The notes: generated from the letters alone by a model not told the origin. 64,000 nucleotides of DNA from Psychrobacillus soli (GCF_006861775.1 NZ_VDGG01000002.1:1-64000); one strand, 5' to 3'. Positions 41,134 to 51,806 are shown, numbered from the stretch's first letter. Program-made: numbers and translations.

Positions 41134-42591
41134 GTGTTAGAAAAAATAAAGAAAGAATGGTTTTCCAATGTAAGAGCAGACATCTTAGCTGGAGCTGTAG
41201 TTGCGTTAGCACTGATTCCAGAAGCAATTGCTTTCTCCATTATTGCCGGAGTTGATCCGATGGTCGGATTATATGCTTCGTTTCTGATTGCAGTTACGAT
41301 TGCATTTGTTGGAGGCCGTCCAGGTATGATTTCTGCAGCAACAGGAGCAATGGCTCTATTGATGGTTCCACTAGTAAAGGAGTACGGACTTGATTATTTA
41401 CTAGCAGCGACTGTGTTAACAGGTGTGATTCAAATCCTATTTGGTGTTTTTAAAATAGCGAAACTGATGAAATTTATTCCTCGGGCTGTCATGATTGGCT
41501 TTGTAAATGCTTTAGCAATCTTAGTTTTCTTAGCCCAAGTTCCACATATTCTAGGGGAGTCCACTGTGACATATATTTTTGTAGCGATTACTTTAGTCAT
41601 CGTGTACGTGCTTCCTCGATTTGTAAAGTCTATCCCTGCCCCACTTATTGCAATTATTGCGCTTACAGCAGTTACTTTGTATGCCGGAATTGATATGAAA
41701 GTCGTTGGAGATTTAGGAGGAATCACGAAATCTTTACCTGAGTTTTTTATTCCGAATATACCCTTCACTTTTGAAACACTCGCTATCATCTTCCCTTACT
41801 CCATTGCCCTAGCAATTGTTGGTTTATTAGAATCCTTGCTAACTGCATCTATCGTGGATGATATGACAGGGACAGATAGTAATAAGAATAAGGAAGCAAA
41901 AGGACAAGGTATTGCCAATATCATTACTGGTTTCTTTGGAGGAATGGCTGGTTGTGCGATGATTGGTCAGTCGGTCATTAATGTAAAATCAGGTGGGCGT
42001 GGACGACTTTCTACACTTGTGGCAGGTTTACTTTTGATGTTCTTAATCATCGTTTTAGGAGATTTAGTAGTCCAAATTCCTATGCCAGTATTAGTTGGTA
42101 TTATGATCATGGTATGCATTGGGACATTTGACTGGTCGTCTTTTTCTTACTTACGAAAAGCTCCCCGGTCAGATGCAATTGTAATGCTTACTACCGTTAT
42201 TATTGTTGTTGCAACGCATGATTTATCGAAAGGCGTAATTGCTGGAGTAATTTTAAGTACTATCTTTTTCGTTGCAAAAATAGCGAAAATTAGAGTAATC
42301 GAAAAACAGGGTGATGACTTTATCCATTTTGTAATAGAAGGTCAATTATTTTTCGCATCTGTAGAAGAATTTATTGATGCTTTTAACTATACTGTGGAAA
42401 ATAGAAATATTATTATCGATTTCACCGAATCACATGTTTGGGACGATTCAGCAGTCGGTGCAATCGATAAGGTAGTTTTGAAGTATCGTGAACGTCAAAA
42501 TATTGTTACAATTGAAGGACTGGATTCTTCAAGTGAAAAAATGGTTGAAAAATTAGCTATTTACAAAAAAACGAACACAATTTCCAATTAG
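41134..42591 (+). CDS. SulP-family anion transporter with STAS domain
   Basis: 485-residue SLC26/SulP permease. The membrane part has [23 protein letters not shown], the family motif, and [18 protein letters not shown]; a C-terminal STAS domain spans about residues 390-480 ([20 protein letters not shown]). I start at the GTG at 41134, eight bases after GAGGTGA; a GTG at 41122 lies inside that site. Substrate may be sulfate, bicarbonate or a dicarboxylate. It is followed by a universal-stress gene in the same direction. Confidence 0.88.
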   Translation: MLEKIKKEWFSNVRADILAGAVVALALIPEAIAFSIIAGVDPMVGLYASFLIAVTIAFVGGRPGMISAATGAMALLMVPLVKEYGLDYLLAATVLTGVIQILFGVFKIAKLMKFIPRAVMIGFVNALAILVFLAQVPHILGESTVTYIFVAITLVIVYVLPRFVKSIPAPLIAIIALTAVTLYAGIDMKVVGDLGGITKSLPEFFIPNIPFTFETLAIIFPYSIALAIVGLLESLLTASIVDDMTGTDSNKNKEAKGQGIANIITGFFGGMAGCAMIGQSVINVKSGGRGRLSTLVAGLLLMFLIIVLGDLVVQIPMPVLVGIMIMVCIGTFDWSSFSYLRKAPRSDAIVMLTTVIIVVATHDLSKGVIAGVILSTIFFVAKIAKIRVIEKQGDDFIHFVIEGQLFFASVEEFIDAFNYTVENRNIIIDFTESHVWDDSAVGAIDKVVLKYRERQNIVTIEGLDSSSEKMVEKLAIYKKTNTISN

Positions 42592-42614
42592 TCAATTTTT
42601 TGGGGGTGCTGAAT

Positions 42615-43034
42615 ATGTATGAAAAGATCTTATTAGCAGCTGATGGTTCGGAAAACTCGCTCCGTGCATCTGTTGAAGCTATAAAAATTGCTTCTATGAA
42701 TTCTGAATGTAAAGTAGATATTATATATGTAGCAGATTTCGCTAAGTCAAAGAATGAGATATTGCATACGCAAGGAAAAGAAGCCCTCGATTTTTCACGT
42801 CGGCAAAAATTAATCCCAATACAAGAACTGTTACAGGCAAAAAATATTCCGTACACCACGAACATTTTACGAGGTGAACCTGGACCAACTATTATTAGAT
42901 ATGCAAACGAGCATGCTTTTGAATTAGTTGTCATAGGTTCGAGAGGATTGAATGCATTGCAAGAAATGGTCCTTGGGAGCGTAAGCCATAAAGTAGTGAA
43001 AAGAGTCAACTGTCCTGTATTAATAGTGAAATAA
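42615..43034 (+). CDS. Universal stress protein, UspA family
   Basis: 139-residue UspA-fold protein. YEKILLAADGSENSLRA at the N-terminus and GSRGLNALQEMVLGSVSHKV with the ATP-binding G-2X-G-9X-G(S/T) pattern near the end are both clear. The start is the ATG after GGGGGTG. It lies 23 bases after the SulP gene and is probably cotranscribed; Usp-SulP pairs are common in Bacillales. Confidence 0.9.
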   Translation: MYEKILLAADGSENSLRASVEAIKIASMNSECKVDIIYVADFAKSKNEILHTQGKEALDFSRRQKLIPIQELLQAKNIPYTTNILRGEPGPTIIRYANEHAFELVVIGSRGLNALQEMVLGSVSHKVVKRVNCPVLIVK

Positions 43035-43046
43035 GCACAAAAATGT

Positions 43047-43078
43047 ACCCTGCCCTTTTAAAAATGGCAGGGTTTTTT
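43047..43078 (+). terminator. Terminator of SulP-Usp operon
   Basis: ACCCTGCC pairs with GGCAGGGT, followed by TTTTT, 12 bases after the stop. Confidence 0.85.
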
Positions 43079-43091
43079 AGTTCATAAATAG

Positions 43092-44207
43092 TTACGAAGA
43101 AATAGCATCTTTTTTCAATTGTTTTTTTCTTATAGCATATACACCCACCATCAAAAGAGGTAAAAGCAGTCCGATCGTTAATGAAAAATAAAGGCCTGTC
43201 GTAGTCTCAAATTTTTTTTGATACATTACATTAGGATAGATCACAAGCGACAGGACTATGACAATCATTCCCAACGGATACGTTAAAGGGCGATAATCTT
43301 TCAAATTCAAAATTTGCGCCAACCCATAAACGGATGCGTAAAAATAAAGAACCATCTTAAAATAGAGACTAATAATCCATAGTGTTCCCATTATGGCTTC
43401 TACTCGATTTATAAAATTTCCGACGTTTATCATTTTGGCCAAACCATAGCCAGGAAACATCTGTCTGGCGGTTAAATCAGCGCCTAATATGAGGATACAC
43501 AAAAGTGTGATGATAATGATAACTAGTCCAGCTATTAAATTTCCAATGAAAAAGGATTTTTGAGCGGATTTAGGTTTGTTAATAAAGGCTGGGAAAATCA
43601 TTAATAAACTAACAGCGTTGACAGAAGAAACAACGATCAATGTTAATGATGATTGTGCCAGACTTTTAATATCTACATCAAATACCGGCTGAATATTTTC
43701 AAATTGTATTTGTGGTGCAATAAAAACTACCAATATAATAAAAAGTAGGAAGAAAACGCCGATAAATATTTCTGCAGAACGAGCGATCGTCTCAATTCCA
43801 AGACGAACAGCCATTACCAGTATAATCGCCATCAAAATATTAGTAGCTGCCATTGGTGTACTTGACATCCCATGCGTGTTAAGAAATGCCCCAGAATTAT
43901 ACAACAGAATAGCAGTATATAGAAGAGTCATACATACAAATAAGAAAGAAAAAGCTTTACCTACCCATTTTCCAAAAAGAGTTTCATTCATCTGAACAAA
44001 GGTGAGGTTAGGAAACCAAAGACCCATTTTCGTGTATAGCCATACGATCAACAGTCCGATTCCTGTTCCAATTATTGCAGCAATCCAAGCGTCTTGCTTT
44101 GAGTTGGTAGCTAAAGCCGATGGTACAATTAAGATGCTCGTACCAATCGAAAATAAGATACTTAAAACTAGAAATTGATACGAATTTATTTTAACAGTTG
44201 GCAACAT
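43092..44207 (-). CDS. Spore germination receptor B subunit, locus 2, third B copy
   Basis: 371-residue GerAB-type permease-fold protein, about ten helices, with the N-terminus LPTVKINSYQFLVLSILFSI as in YndE/GerKB-like subunits. Start at the ATG behind AGGTGA; a GTG four codons upstream is possible. It is the last gene of locus 2 and is closely similar to the two B genes upstream, with the same stretches (AVRLGIETIARSAEIFIGV, LMIFPAFIN, DYRPLTYPLGM). Confidence 0.9.
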   Translation of the reverse strand: MLPTVKINSYQFLVLSILFSIGTSILIVPSALATNSKQDAWIAAIIGTGIGLLIVWLYTKMGLWFPNLTFVQMNETLFGKWVGKAFSFLFVCMTLLYTAILLYNSGAFLNTHGMSSTPMAATNILMAIILVMAVRLGIETIARSAEIFIGVFFLLFIILVVFIAPQIQFENIQPVFDVDIKSLAQSSLTLIVVSSVNAVSLLMIFPAFINKPKSAQKSFFIGNLIAGLVIIIITLLCILILGADLTARQMFPGYGLAKMINVGNFINRVEAIMGTLWIISLYFKMVLYFYASVYGLAQILNLKDYRPLTYPLGMIVIVLSLVIYPNVMYQKKFETTTGLYFSLTIGLLLPLLMVGVYAIRKKQLKKDAISS

Positions 44208-44251
44208 ATATTTCTTCACCTCACCTCTAGTCCATATTTATCTAAATTAAC

Positions 44252-45367
44252 TTAAGCGTGATCAGAATTTTTTTTCAATTGTTTTTTTCGTATAGCATAT
44301 ACAACTACCATTAAGAGAGGTAAAAGAAGGCAAACTGTTAATGCAAAGTAAATATCAATAGTAGCGTCATAAACACTTTGCTCTAAAATGTTAGGGAAAA
44401 TCACGAGCGATAAGATGACGACAATCATGCCTAACGGGTATGTTAGAGGACGATAATCTTTCAATTGAAACATTTGAGCCAAACCAATTACAGCTGCATA
44501 AAAATAAATAACCATCTTAAAATAGAGACAAATAATCCAAAGTGCAGCCATCATTGCTTCTATACGTGTTACGAAATTTCCAATGTTTATCTTTTTGGCC
44601 AGTTCATAACCCGGAAACTTCTGGAAAGCGGTCATATCACTACCCAATACTAAAATACACAAGGTGGTGATAATAGTGATAATTAGTCCACCAATTATAT
44701 TTCCAATTAAAAAGTATTTCTTAGCAGATCTAGGCCGGTTAATAAAGGCTGGAAAAATCATTAACAAACTAATAGCATTCATAGCTGATAGAACGATCAA
44801 TGGTAACGATGACTGAAAGATTTTATTTATATCTGTCTCCAAAACAGGCTGGATGTTTTTAAATTCGACTTCAGGGGCGATAAAAACCACCAAAATAAAA
44901 AAGAGTATAAAGAAAATGACAATAAATATTTCTGCAGAACGTGCAACCGTTTCAAGCCCCAGTCGAACCGCCATAACTAATATGATAGCCAAAAGAATAT
45001 TAGTAGCTGCCATTGGCGTATTTGGCATTACATGGATCGTCAGGAATGAACCAGAATAATACAAGAGTATTGCAGTATATAAAAAAGTCATGAAGATAAA
45101 TAAGAAAGAAAAGATGTTACCTATCCATTTTCCAAAAAGCGTTTCATTCACTTGAATATAAGTAAGGTTCGGGAACCAGAGCCCTATTTTCGTGAATAGC
45201 CATACAATCAATAGTCCAATCCCCATACCAAGAATTGCGGCAATCCAAGCGTCTTGTTTCGCGTTGGCAGCTAAAGCAGATGGTATTACTAAGATGCTAG
45301 TACCGATCGTAAATAATATAACTAAAACTAAAAATTGGTACGAATTTATTTTAACGGTTGGCAACAT
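44252..45367 (-). CDS. Spore germination receptor B subunit, locus 2, second B copy
   Basis: 371-residue GerAB-type protein, paralogue of its two neighbours, somewhat more diverged (IVIFFILFFILVVFIAPEV, AMNAISLLMIFPAFINRP). The ATG at 45367 has AGGTGGAG upstream. The reading frame is complete. Two intact B subunits in one locus could give receptors of different specificity around one A and C subunit. Confidence 0.9.
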   Translation of the reverse strand: MLPTVKINSYQFLVLVILFTIGTSILVIPSALAANAKQDAWIAAILGMGIGLLIVWLFTKIGLWFPNLTYIQVNETLFGKWIGNIFSFLFIFMTFLYTAILLYYSGSFLTIHVMPNTPMAATNILLAIILVMAVRLGLETVARSAEIFIVIFFILFFILVVFIAPEVEFKNIQPVLETDINKIFQSSLPLIVLSAMNAISLLMIFPAFINRPRSAKKYFLIGNIIGGLIITIITTLCILVLGSDMTAFQKFPGYELAKKINIGNFVTRIEAMMAALWIICLYFKMVIYFYAAVIGLAQMFQLKDYRPLTYPLGMIVVILSLVIFPNILEQSVYDATIDIYFALTVCLLLPLLMVVVYAIRKKQLKKNSDHA

Positions 45368-45426
45368 ATAATTTCTCCACCTCAACTCTGGTTCGTTCAG
45401 ATTTACTCAAATTAAACTAAGCGTAA

Positions 45427-46525
45427 TCAGGATTTTTTCCATTGTTTTTTTCGTATAGCATATACAATTACCATCAAAAGAGGTAAAAGAATTCCAATCG
45501 TTAAAGATAGGTATTTACTTATAGTCGTATCAAATTTTTGTTGTTCCATAACGTTAGGAAAAACCACGAGTGATAGGACAATGGCAATCATCCCTAACGG
45601 ATACGTTAAAGGACGATAATCTTTCAAATTTAATATTTGTGCTAACCCATAGACCGATGCGTAGAAATAGAGAACCATCTTAAAATAAAGACAAATAATC
45701 CAAAGAGCAGCCATCAGTGCCTCTACTCGGTTTATAAAATTCCCAATGTTTATCATTTTGGCCAAACCATAGCCAGGAAACTCCTGTCTTGCGGTTAAAT
45801 CAACACCTAATACGGAAATACACAAAAACGTGAGGATAATCATAACTAATCCCCCTATTAAATTTCCAAATAAAAAAGATTTCTTAGCAGATTTAGGTTG
45901 GTTAATAAATGCAGGGAAAATCATCAATAAACTAACAGCATTGACGGAAGATACAATGATCAAAGATAACGATGATTGAGCTAAACTTTTAATATCTGCC
46001 TCAAATACAGGTTGAATGTTTTCGAATTCGATATCAGGTGCTATAAAAACCACTAATATTATAAAAAGTAGAAAGAAAACGCCGATAAAAATTTCTGCAG
46101 AACGAGCAATGGTCTCTATTCCAAGACGAACTGCCATTACCACTATACTCGCCATCAATATATTAGTGGCTGCCATTTGTGTATTTGGCATCACATGAGT
46201 GGTAAGAAATGAACCAGAATGATGCAAAATAGTAACAGTAAATAAAAGAGTCATGAATAAAAAAAATAGAAAAAGCTTTACCTACCCACTTTCCAAAAAG
46301 AGTTTCATTCATTTGAATAAAGGTGAGGTTAGGAAACCAAAGGCCTATTTTCGTGAATAGCCATACTATCAATAGTCCAATGCCCGTACCAATTATTGCA
46401 GCAATCCAAGCGTCCTGCTTCGCAAAGCTAGCTAAAGCTGATGGTACAATTAAGATGCTCGTACCAACCGTAAAAAAGATAACTAAAACTAGAAATTGGT
46501 ACGAATTTATTTTAATTTTTTGCAT
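45427..46525 (-). pseudogene. Spore germination receptor B subunit, locus 2, first B copy, frameshifted
   Basis: Two frames make up one GerAB-type protein. The first runs from ATG 46525 through QKIKINSYQFLVLVIFFTVG to FGKWVGKAFS; the second resumes at FMTLLFTVTILHHSGSF and ends normally. The break is at a run of eight A (46259-46266, plus strand); compared with the sister genes two bases are missing between the conserved TCT and ATG codons. Either a real mutation, a slippage-variable site, or a sequencing error. Confidence 0.85.
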
Positions 46526-46562
46526 CCTATAATATGCCACCTCACCTTACGTTCTAATTGAC

Positions 46563-46787
46563 CTAACGAGTTATTGCATCATGTAATGGCTTAAAAATGA
46601 AAGTTAGAAGATCAATTGGATTTGGAATAGATTTTCCAAAACTATAAGCAATACCTAACCCAACTCCAAAAGCAAGAAGGATCGAAAACACTATTAACTC
46701 TTTTTTATACTTTTTTTCCAATAGAGGTGGAACTTCAATAAATAGGATAACAGCAGCTACTAGGAGTATTCCTACGCTTTTCAGCAT
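46563..46787 (-). CDS. Small two-helix membrane protein of germination locus
   Basis: 74 residues with hydrophobic segments VGILLVAAVILFIEVPPLL and ELIVFSILLAFGVGLGIAYS and a short tail. Small two-helix proteins of this size occur in many ger operons (the 'D' gene of some receptors) and are reported to modulate germination. It lies between the C subunit and the first B copy and is clearly part of the operon. Confidence 0.75.
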   Translation of the reverse strand: MLKSVGILLVAAVILFIEVPPLLEKKYKKELIVFSILLAFGVGLGIAYSFGKSIPNPIDLLTFIFKPLHDAITR

Positions 46788-46793
46788 AATTAG

Positions 46794-47981
46794 TTAGTCC
46801 TTTCCTTTTTCTACTACAGAATTATTCACTGTACCGGTTTTCAGAATTTTTACATCCACTTTAACGTTTGCTACCAAGTCAGTAAATTGCTGGTCCCAAT
46901 GCTTTTTCATCGTTTTCCATTCTTTCGGATTTGATCGATGAATTGCATTACCAAATCCAAAAATGTCTGTCTCATATTTTTCTTGTACGTTGCTAATAGA
47001 ATGGTTAATCGTCTCTTCCACTGCTTTTTCGTAAGCTTTCTCTAGAGTTTCAATTGATTCAGGTTTAGTAATATCGATTGGACATTCTATCGCACCTATA
47101 TTTGCCTCTATCTTAACTTGGACAGCCACTTCCGGACTTCCATTTTTAACATTACCTTTCACTTTTGTGTTGAAACGAAGGACCTCTATATCTGCCTTTC
47201 CTCCTTCAGGGCATGAAACTGTACCTACCGTGTTTTTCACTTGATTTATGATGCCATTATAGCCTCTACTTTCATCTTCTGTTAACCAACCAATTAGTTT
47301 ATCATCTTTAAATACCGCTAAATCATCAAGCTTAATACTTGCAGCTGGAGTGATTGTTTCCACATTTTGTTTGCTTGATCCTATTTCCGGCTTTCCTGTC
47401 ACTAGAATCCCCGTTAACACTGCTTCTTTTCCATCACTTCGCAGATCTGTTATCAGCTGATCTAATGTAACTCCTACCGTAGCTGCCCAGTTTTCTTCCG
47501 ACACTTTAAGTGTGCTAAACATTTTATTGGCTGGTATGGTTTCTAACGGAGTTTGGACGTTCAAAATTTGTTCTGCTGTAGTGTCCTTAGCTACAGCAAC
47601 GTAGAAATCCGATCGTATTTCCCAATCTCTTGATATCAAATCTAAGGGATCTCCAATTCCTTCTTTAGCTAATGATTCACTTATTACAAGCATCCGAAGA
47701 TGTCCAGGATACATTTTTCTAGACAAGCCCTTTGTCATTTTTCGAATGGCTTCATACACTGTTTCTCCTCGCCCTTGAATAAGGGTTACTGGAGAACCTC
47801 CCTTACCACCTTTCATAGAGACTTCTGAAGGTACTACGACTTGAGCTGAAACTAAGTATTCGTCATCTGATTTATCAATTCCTATCGCCAGCGTTATAGC
47901 TAGCTCGTTTAATTCCCTTCGATTCCAACAACCCGTGAGAAAGATGCTAACAATTAGTAATATGAAGATGCCTCTTTTCAT
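46794..47981 (-). CDS. Spore germination receptor C lipoprotein, locus 2
   Basis: 395-residue GerAC-family lipoprotein with signal peptide and lipobox FLTGC near residue 18, followed by WNRRELNELAITLAIGID. The C-terminal domain has YETDIFGFGNAIHRSNPKEW. It follows the A subunit by 23 bases. Order A-C differs from the A-B-C order of locus 1. Confidence 0.92.
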   Translation of the reverse strand: MKRGIFILLIVSIFLTGCWNRRELNELAITLAIGIDKSDDEYLVSAQVVVPSEVSMKGGKGGSPVTLIQGRGETVYEAIRKMTKGLSRKMYPGHLRMLVISESLAKEGIGDPLDLISRDWEIRSDFYVAVAKDTTAEQILNVQTPLETIPANKMFSTLKVSEENWAATVGVTLDQLITDLRSDGKEAVLTGILVTGKPEIGSSKQNVETITPAASIKLDDLAVFKDDKLIGWLTEDESRGYNGIINQVKNTVGTVSCPEGGKADIEVLRFNTKVKGNVKNGSPEVAVQVKIEANIGAIECPIDITKPESIETLEKAYEKAVEETINHSISNVQEKYETDIFGFGNAIHRSNPKEWKTMKKHWDQQFTDLVANVKVDVKILKTGTVNNSVVEKGKD

Positions 47982-48004
47982 TGACTAATCCCCCTAACTA
48001 TATC

Positions 48005-49609
48005 TCATTGGTCTTTTTCTGGCTCTGGCTTTGCAGAGGCTGGATTTTGCTGTTTCTTTATATTTTCTTGACTAATTAAATGAGTCCGAGTAAACATTTT
48101 CCATATAGGTAAACGAATAAATGTATCCTTTTGACCATCAATATTAAAAGGGGCTATTGGGTACATATATGGAATGCCGAACGAACGTAAACTACATAAA
48201 TGCAAAATGAGCGCAATTAAACCTACAGTGATTCCAAATAATCCAAACGAAGCAGCAAGTCCCATAAATACAAAACGCAAAATTCTGACGGACATCGCCA
48301 TGTCGTAAGTAGGAGAAACAAAACTAGCAATAGCTGTAATAGACACGACGATTACCATCGCAGCAGAAATCATACCTGCTTCTACTGCTGCCGTTCCAAT
48401 AACAAATGCCCCTACTATGGACATTGCTGAACCGATAGCTCTTGGCATTCTTAAACCAGCTTCTCGCAAAATTTCAAAGGTGATCTCCATTATAAGTGCC
48501 TCTATAAATGCAGGGAATGGGACTCCCTCTCGTTGGGCCGCCAGGTTAATAAGGAGGGCAGTCGGTATCATTTCATGATGAAAAGTAGTAGCCGCAATAA
48601 ATAAAGCAGGGGCAAGTAATGCAATCACAAACGAAAAAAATCGAAGGATTCGAACAAGACTAGTGAGATCAGCACGTTGATAATAGTCTTCTGAAGATTG
48701 AAAGAATTCAACAAATAAGGCAGGAACGGTTAACACAAATGGTGTACCATCTATTATAATAGCTATTCTACCTTCCAAGAGAGCAGCTGCTACTACATCA
48801 GGCCGTTCCGAATTATAAACAGTTGGAAAAGTGGACAATTGTGCATCTTGAATCAATTCCTCAATATTGCCACTTTCGAGTATTCCATCGATGTCAATGC
48901 GATCCAAACGCAAACGAAGTTCTTCCACTATATCGTCATTTGCAATGCCTTTGATATACATTACCGCTATGTTCGTTTTTGTGCGTTTTCCTATTACTTT
49001 GTTTTCCATCCAAAGTTTCGGATCTTTTATTTTTCGTCGTAACAAAGCGGTATTTATACGTATATTTTCTGAGAATGCTTCCCTTGGACCTCTTATTACT
49101 GTCTGGGTCGTACTTTCTGTAACTCCACGTTCAGCCCAGCGCTTATTACCAATGATAAACCCTTCCGAATACCCATCAATCAAAAGAACTACATCCCCTG
49201 ATAAAAGGGCAGTGAATAACTCCTCAAAAAGGTCCACATCTTTTATTTCTCCTACGGTCATGACAAAATCTTTTAACGTGCTCATTAGTTTTGGATTTGG
49301 AGTAAGTTCGCTTTCTACCTCTTTATCTTTAATATCTAGCATTAACGATTCCATGATGAAATTTTGTATAGATGCTGCATCGCTTAAACCGTCTGTATAC
49401 ATTATTGCTGCTTCAAGGACTCCTCCTTTACCGATTCGAATCTCTCGAATTACAATATCCGTGCTTTCACCTAGCGTATCCTTTACGGTTTTTATGTTAT
49501 CTTGAAGGCTAGTTTTTAATGGTTGTTTTTTATTAGACTCCTTCTTTTGACTCTTGGAAGGAGTTGTGGATTTTAACTGATTATTTTTTTTCTCATAAAA
49601 AAATCCCAT
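48005..49609 (-). CDS. Spore germination receptor A subunit, locus 2
   Basis: 534-residue GerA-family A subunit, first gene of locus 2. A Lys/Ser/Gln-rich N-terminus of about 35 residues precedes the soluble domain (RIGKGGVLEAAIMYTDGLSD, NSERPDVVAAALLEGRIAIIIDGTP), then membrane helices with REAGLRMPRAIGSAMSIVGA. AGAGGGATACT precedes the ATG. The C-terminal tail is Glu/Pro/Lys-rich. Confidence 0.93.
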   Translation of the reverse strand: MGFFYEKKNNQLKSTTPSKSQKKESNKKQPLKTSLQDNIKTVKDTLGESTDIVIREIRIGKGGVLEAAIMYTDGLSDAASIQNFIMESLMLDIKDKEVESELTPNPKLMSTLKDFVMTVGEIKDVDLFEELFTALLSGDVVLLIDGYSEGFIIGNKRWAERGVTESTTQTVIRGPREAFSENIRINTALLRRKIKDPKLWMENKVIGKRTKTNIAVMYIKGIANDDIVEELRLRLDRIDIDGILESGNIEELIQDAQLSTFPTVYNSERPDVVAAALLEGRIAIIIDGTPFVLTVPALFVEFFQSSEDYYQRADLTSLVRILRFFSFVIALLAPALFIAATTFHHEMIPTALLINLAAQREGVPFPAFIEALIMEITFEILREAGLRMPRAIGSAMSIVGAFVIGTAAVEAGMISAAMVIVVSITAIASFVSPTYDMAMSVRILRFVFMGLAASFGLFGITVGLIALILHLCSLRSFGIPYMYPIAPFNIDGQKDTFIRLPIWKMFTRTHLISQENIKKQQNPASAKPEPEKDQ

Positions 49610-49692
49610 AGTATCCCTCTTTTACTGTTAAAAGTTATGTAAGTACTGACTAAGTTTGTCCAAAATTATGCGAAAATATCCCTTAAATCAAG

Positions 49693-49729
49693 AAAAAAAG
49701 CCGGCATTCCTAAATATAGGAATATCGAC
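49693..49729 (-). terminator. Terminator of first yitT-like gene
   Basis: On the minus strand GTCGATATTCC pairs imperfectly with GGAATGCCGGC and runs into TTTTTTT. It resembles the hairpin after the second yitT copy (61894-61930). Confidence 0.7.
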
Positions 49730-49755
49730 TATTTTATGAGAAACAATAATAATTT

Positions 49756-50561
49756 TCAATTTTTAGAAAATTCACCAACGACTTCAACCGTTTCAAAAAT
49801 ATTGATAAATGCTTTTTCATCATGTTTACGAACGATTTGTTTAATCTGCATCGTTTCATAACGGGTAACGACCATCATTAAAATCTGCTTTTTTTCTAAA
49901 GTAAAACCACCATAACCATCTGTAATGGTCAATCCACGGTAAATCGAACTAAGTAGTTCTTTCCGAATTTCTTCACCAGAAGTTGTAACAATTTGCATCG
50001 TCAGTTTTTCGTGATTCGTGTGGATTGTATCGACCATTTTACCAGTCATGTAGATGGACAACAACGTATACAATGCAATTTCCCAGTTAAATACTGCTCC
50101 TGAAATGAGTACGATAACTCCATTCATACCTGTTAAAAGTAAACCGACACGAATATTACTTTTTCGAGAAATAATCATTGCAATAATATCCATTCCACCT
50201 GAAGTGCCTGAATATTTTAAAATAATCCCAATTCCGATGCCTCCTATTATTCCACCTAATATAGATGAGAGCAATATATTGTCTGTGATGGATTGTGCAG
50301 GTAGGAAGTACAAAAAACGGATAAGGAGATAACACAAACGAGTGTATTCATCGTAATTCTTTTCCCTAGCTTGAAATAACCTAATACAAGCAAAGGTAAA
50401 TTAAGGATGAAGTTCAGTAATCCGGTATCAAATGGAGTTATTAATCCAAGTAAAATAGCAATCCCACTTACCCCACTACTTAGTATTTCATGAGGGACTA
50501 AAAAGAAATTAAATGCAAAGGCGATAATTAGGGAGCCCACAATTACGATTAAATTTTTCAT
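49756..50561 (-). pseudogene. YitT-family membrane protein, frameshifted
   Basis: YitT membrane domain plus C-terminal DUF2179, split in two frames. The first part runs from ATG 50561 (MKNLIVIVGSLIIAFAFNFF) to VCVISLSVF; the second picks up at YFLPAQSITDNILLSSILGG and ends GEFSKN. Compared with the intact sister gene at 61953, one T is missing in a run of six (50312-50317). Homopolymer sequencing error is possible. Function of the family is unknown. Confidence 0.85.
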
Positions 50562-50589
50562 ATACATATACTCCCTTCCAATTTGTTTC

Positions 50590-50619
50590 AAAAAAAACTC
50601 GCCCATTTAGGACGAGTTT
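50590..50619 (-). promoter_or_regulatory. Leader terminator-like hairpin before yitT copy 1
   Basis: On the minus strand AAACTCGTCC pairs with GGGCGAGTTT and continues TTTTT, 29 bases upstream of the yitT start. It has the form of an intrinsic terminator placed before the gene, suggesting attenuation. The second yitT copy has a related hairpin at 62883. Confidence 0.55.
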
Positions 50620-50723
50620 ACTTGTATATACAAGAATATTCTCTTCTAATGATATATGAAATAATTTAACAAAGAAAATCATACCATTCAATAGAAGTTG
50701 TTGATCCTTCACAAATTATCACC

Positions 50724-51518
50724 TTATTTTACAGTGATCATTCCGTTATCCGTTGATAGATTGATCAAATTTTTGCCTTTTCCAAACGTCGTTTGCTCTG
50801 CTGATTTACCAAAAATGCTTATTCTTCCATTGTCTGTTTTAGCATGAATCGTTGCGTTTGTAGGTTCCTGTTCAGCTTGAATGCTAATAAGTCCATTATT
50901 CGTTTCTAACGTAATCGCTCGATCTAAGTTGTTCGTTATTAATGATATTTGCCCATTATCTGTCTCAGCGTTTATAGAGCCCTCTACGTTATGAAGTTGA
51001 ATTTTTCCATTATCAGTTTGAACATGTACGTTTTCGGCAGCAACATCTGTAAGATCTATCCGCCCATTATCTGATTCAAGATTCACTACTGTAGCTTGCA
51101 TGTTTTTTACAATTATTCGACCATTATCGATTTCGGCTTTAATTTCTTCATACTCCTTTTCAGGCACTTGAACAGTGATTTTATTGTTCAATGAAGAAAA
51201 ACCAAACTGGATAATTTGCCAACGCTTTTCTTTTAACTCGACATATAGGGTATCCCCTTTAACATCAGCACTAAAATGATAGTTCAATTTTTTCTTCATT
51301 TTACCTGTAAATGATACTGTCGTTTTATTTTCTTTCGTTGGCAGTAATTCAACAGCTGCATTACCTGCTAAAAGTCCAATATTGCAATAATTAGTATTTT
51401 CCACAGCAATTTCATCTGATTTGTTTACGAATGTATCTTGGACATTTAAAATAATATTTATTGCTGCTCCAGCTAGTAAAACAAAAACACAGATAATTGC
51501 AATCTTTTTGAAACTCAT
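50724..51518 (-). CDS. DUF4097-type beta-repeat protein, copy 1
   Basis: 264 residues: one N-terminal membrane helix (IAIICVFVLLAGAAINIIL) followed by an exported beta-rich domain with repeats of the type ETDNGQISL, QTDNGKIQL, KTDNGRISI, the putative-adhesin DUF4097 pattern with 'DNG' turns about every 17-20 residues. The likely form is an anchored extracytoplasmic beta-solenoid; function unknown. It lies 157 bases upstream of the yitT copy, in the same order as at 63056. Confidence 0.85.
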   Translation of the reverse strand: MSFKKIAIICVFVLLAGAAINIILNVQDTFVNKSDEIAVENTNYCNIGLLAGNAAVELLPTKENKTTVSFTGKMKKKLNYHFSADVKGDTLYVELKEKRWQIIQFGFSSLNNKITVQVPEKEYEEIKAEIDNGRIIVKNMQATVVNLESDNGRIDLTDVAAENVHVQTDNGKIQLHNVEGSINAETDNGQISLITNNLDRAITLETNNGLISIQAEQEPTNATIHAKTDNGRISIFGKSAEQTTFGKGKNLINLSTDNGMITVK

Positions 51519-51806
51519 CTAGTCATCCTCCATTTAATCTATTACTTGTTGCACCTTATTATATAGTACATAGAAAATATTGGAATGGTCTGGAGCAGTG
51601 ATTACATCTAAGTCTTGAGGCTTATAATATCATTATTATAAATTGAATAGAAAAAATAACCCATCCCATAAGCCGTTAACTCAAGGAAGGGCTATTTAGT
51701 TTCTAGTTAAATGAAAGTAAATACCATTCTTAAGCATAAAATTAACAAGATACTTTCTTGTCGGTTGCTTTTTTTAAAAATTTATGGACCCACTTTTCCA
51801 AATGAC

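Larger units (their letters stand above)
49693..51640. repeat. YitT-DUF4097 module, copy 1
   Basis: Gene order, orientation, leader hairpin, terminal hairpin and the sequence upstream of the DUF4097-type gene (GGTCTGGAGCAGTGATTAC) all recur at 61894-63985. The two modules are about 12.2 kb apart in direct orientation. Confidence 0.85.
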
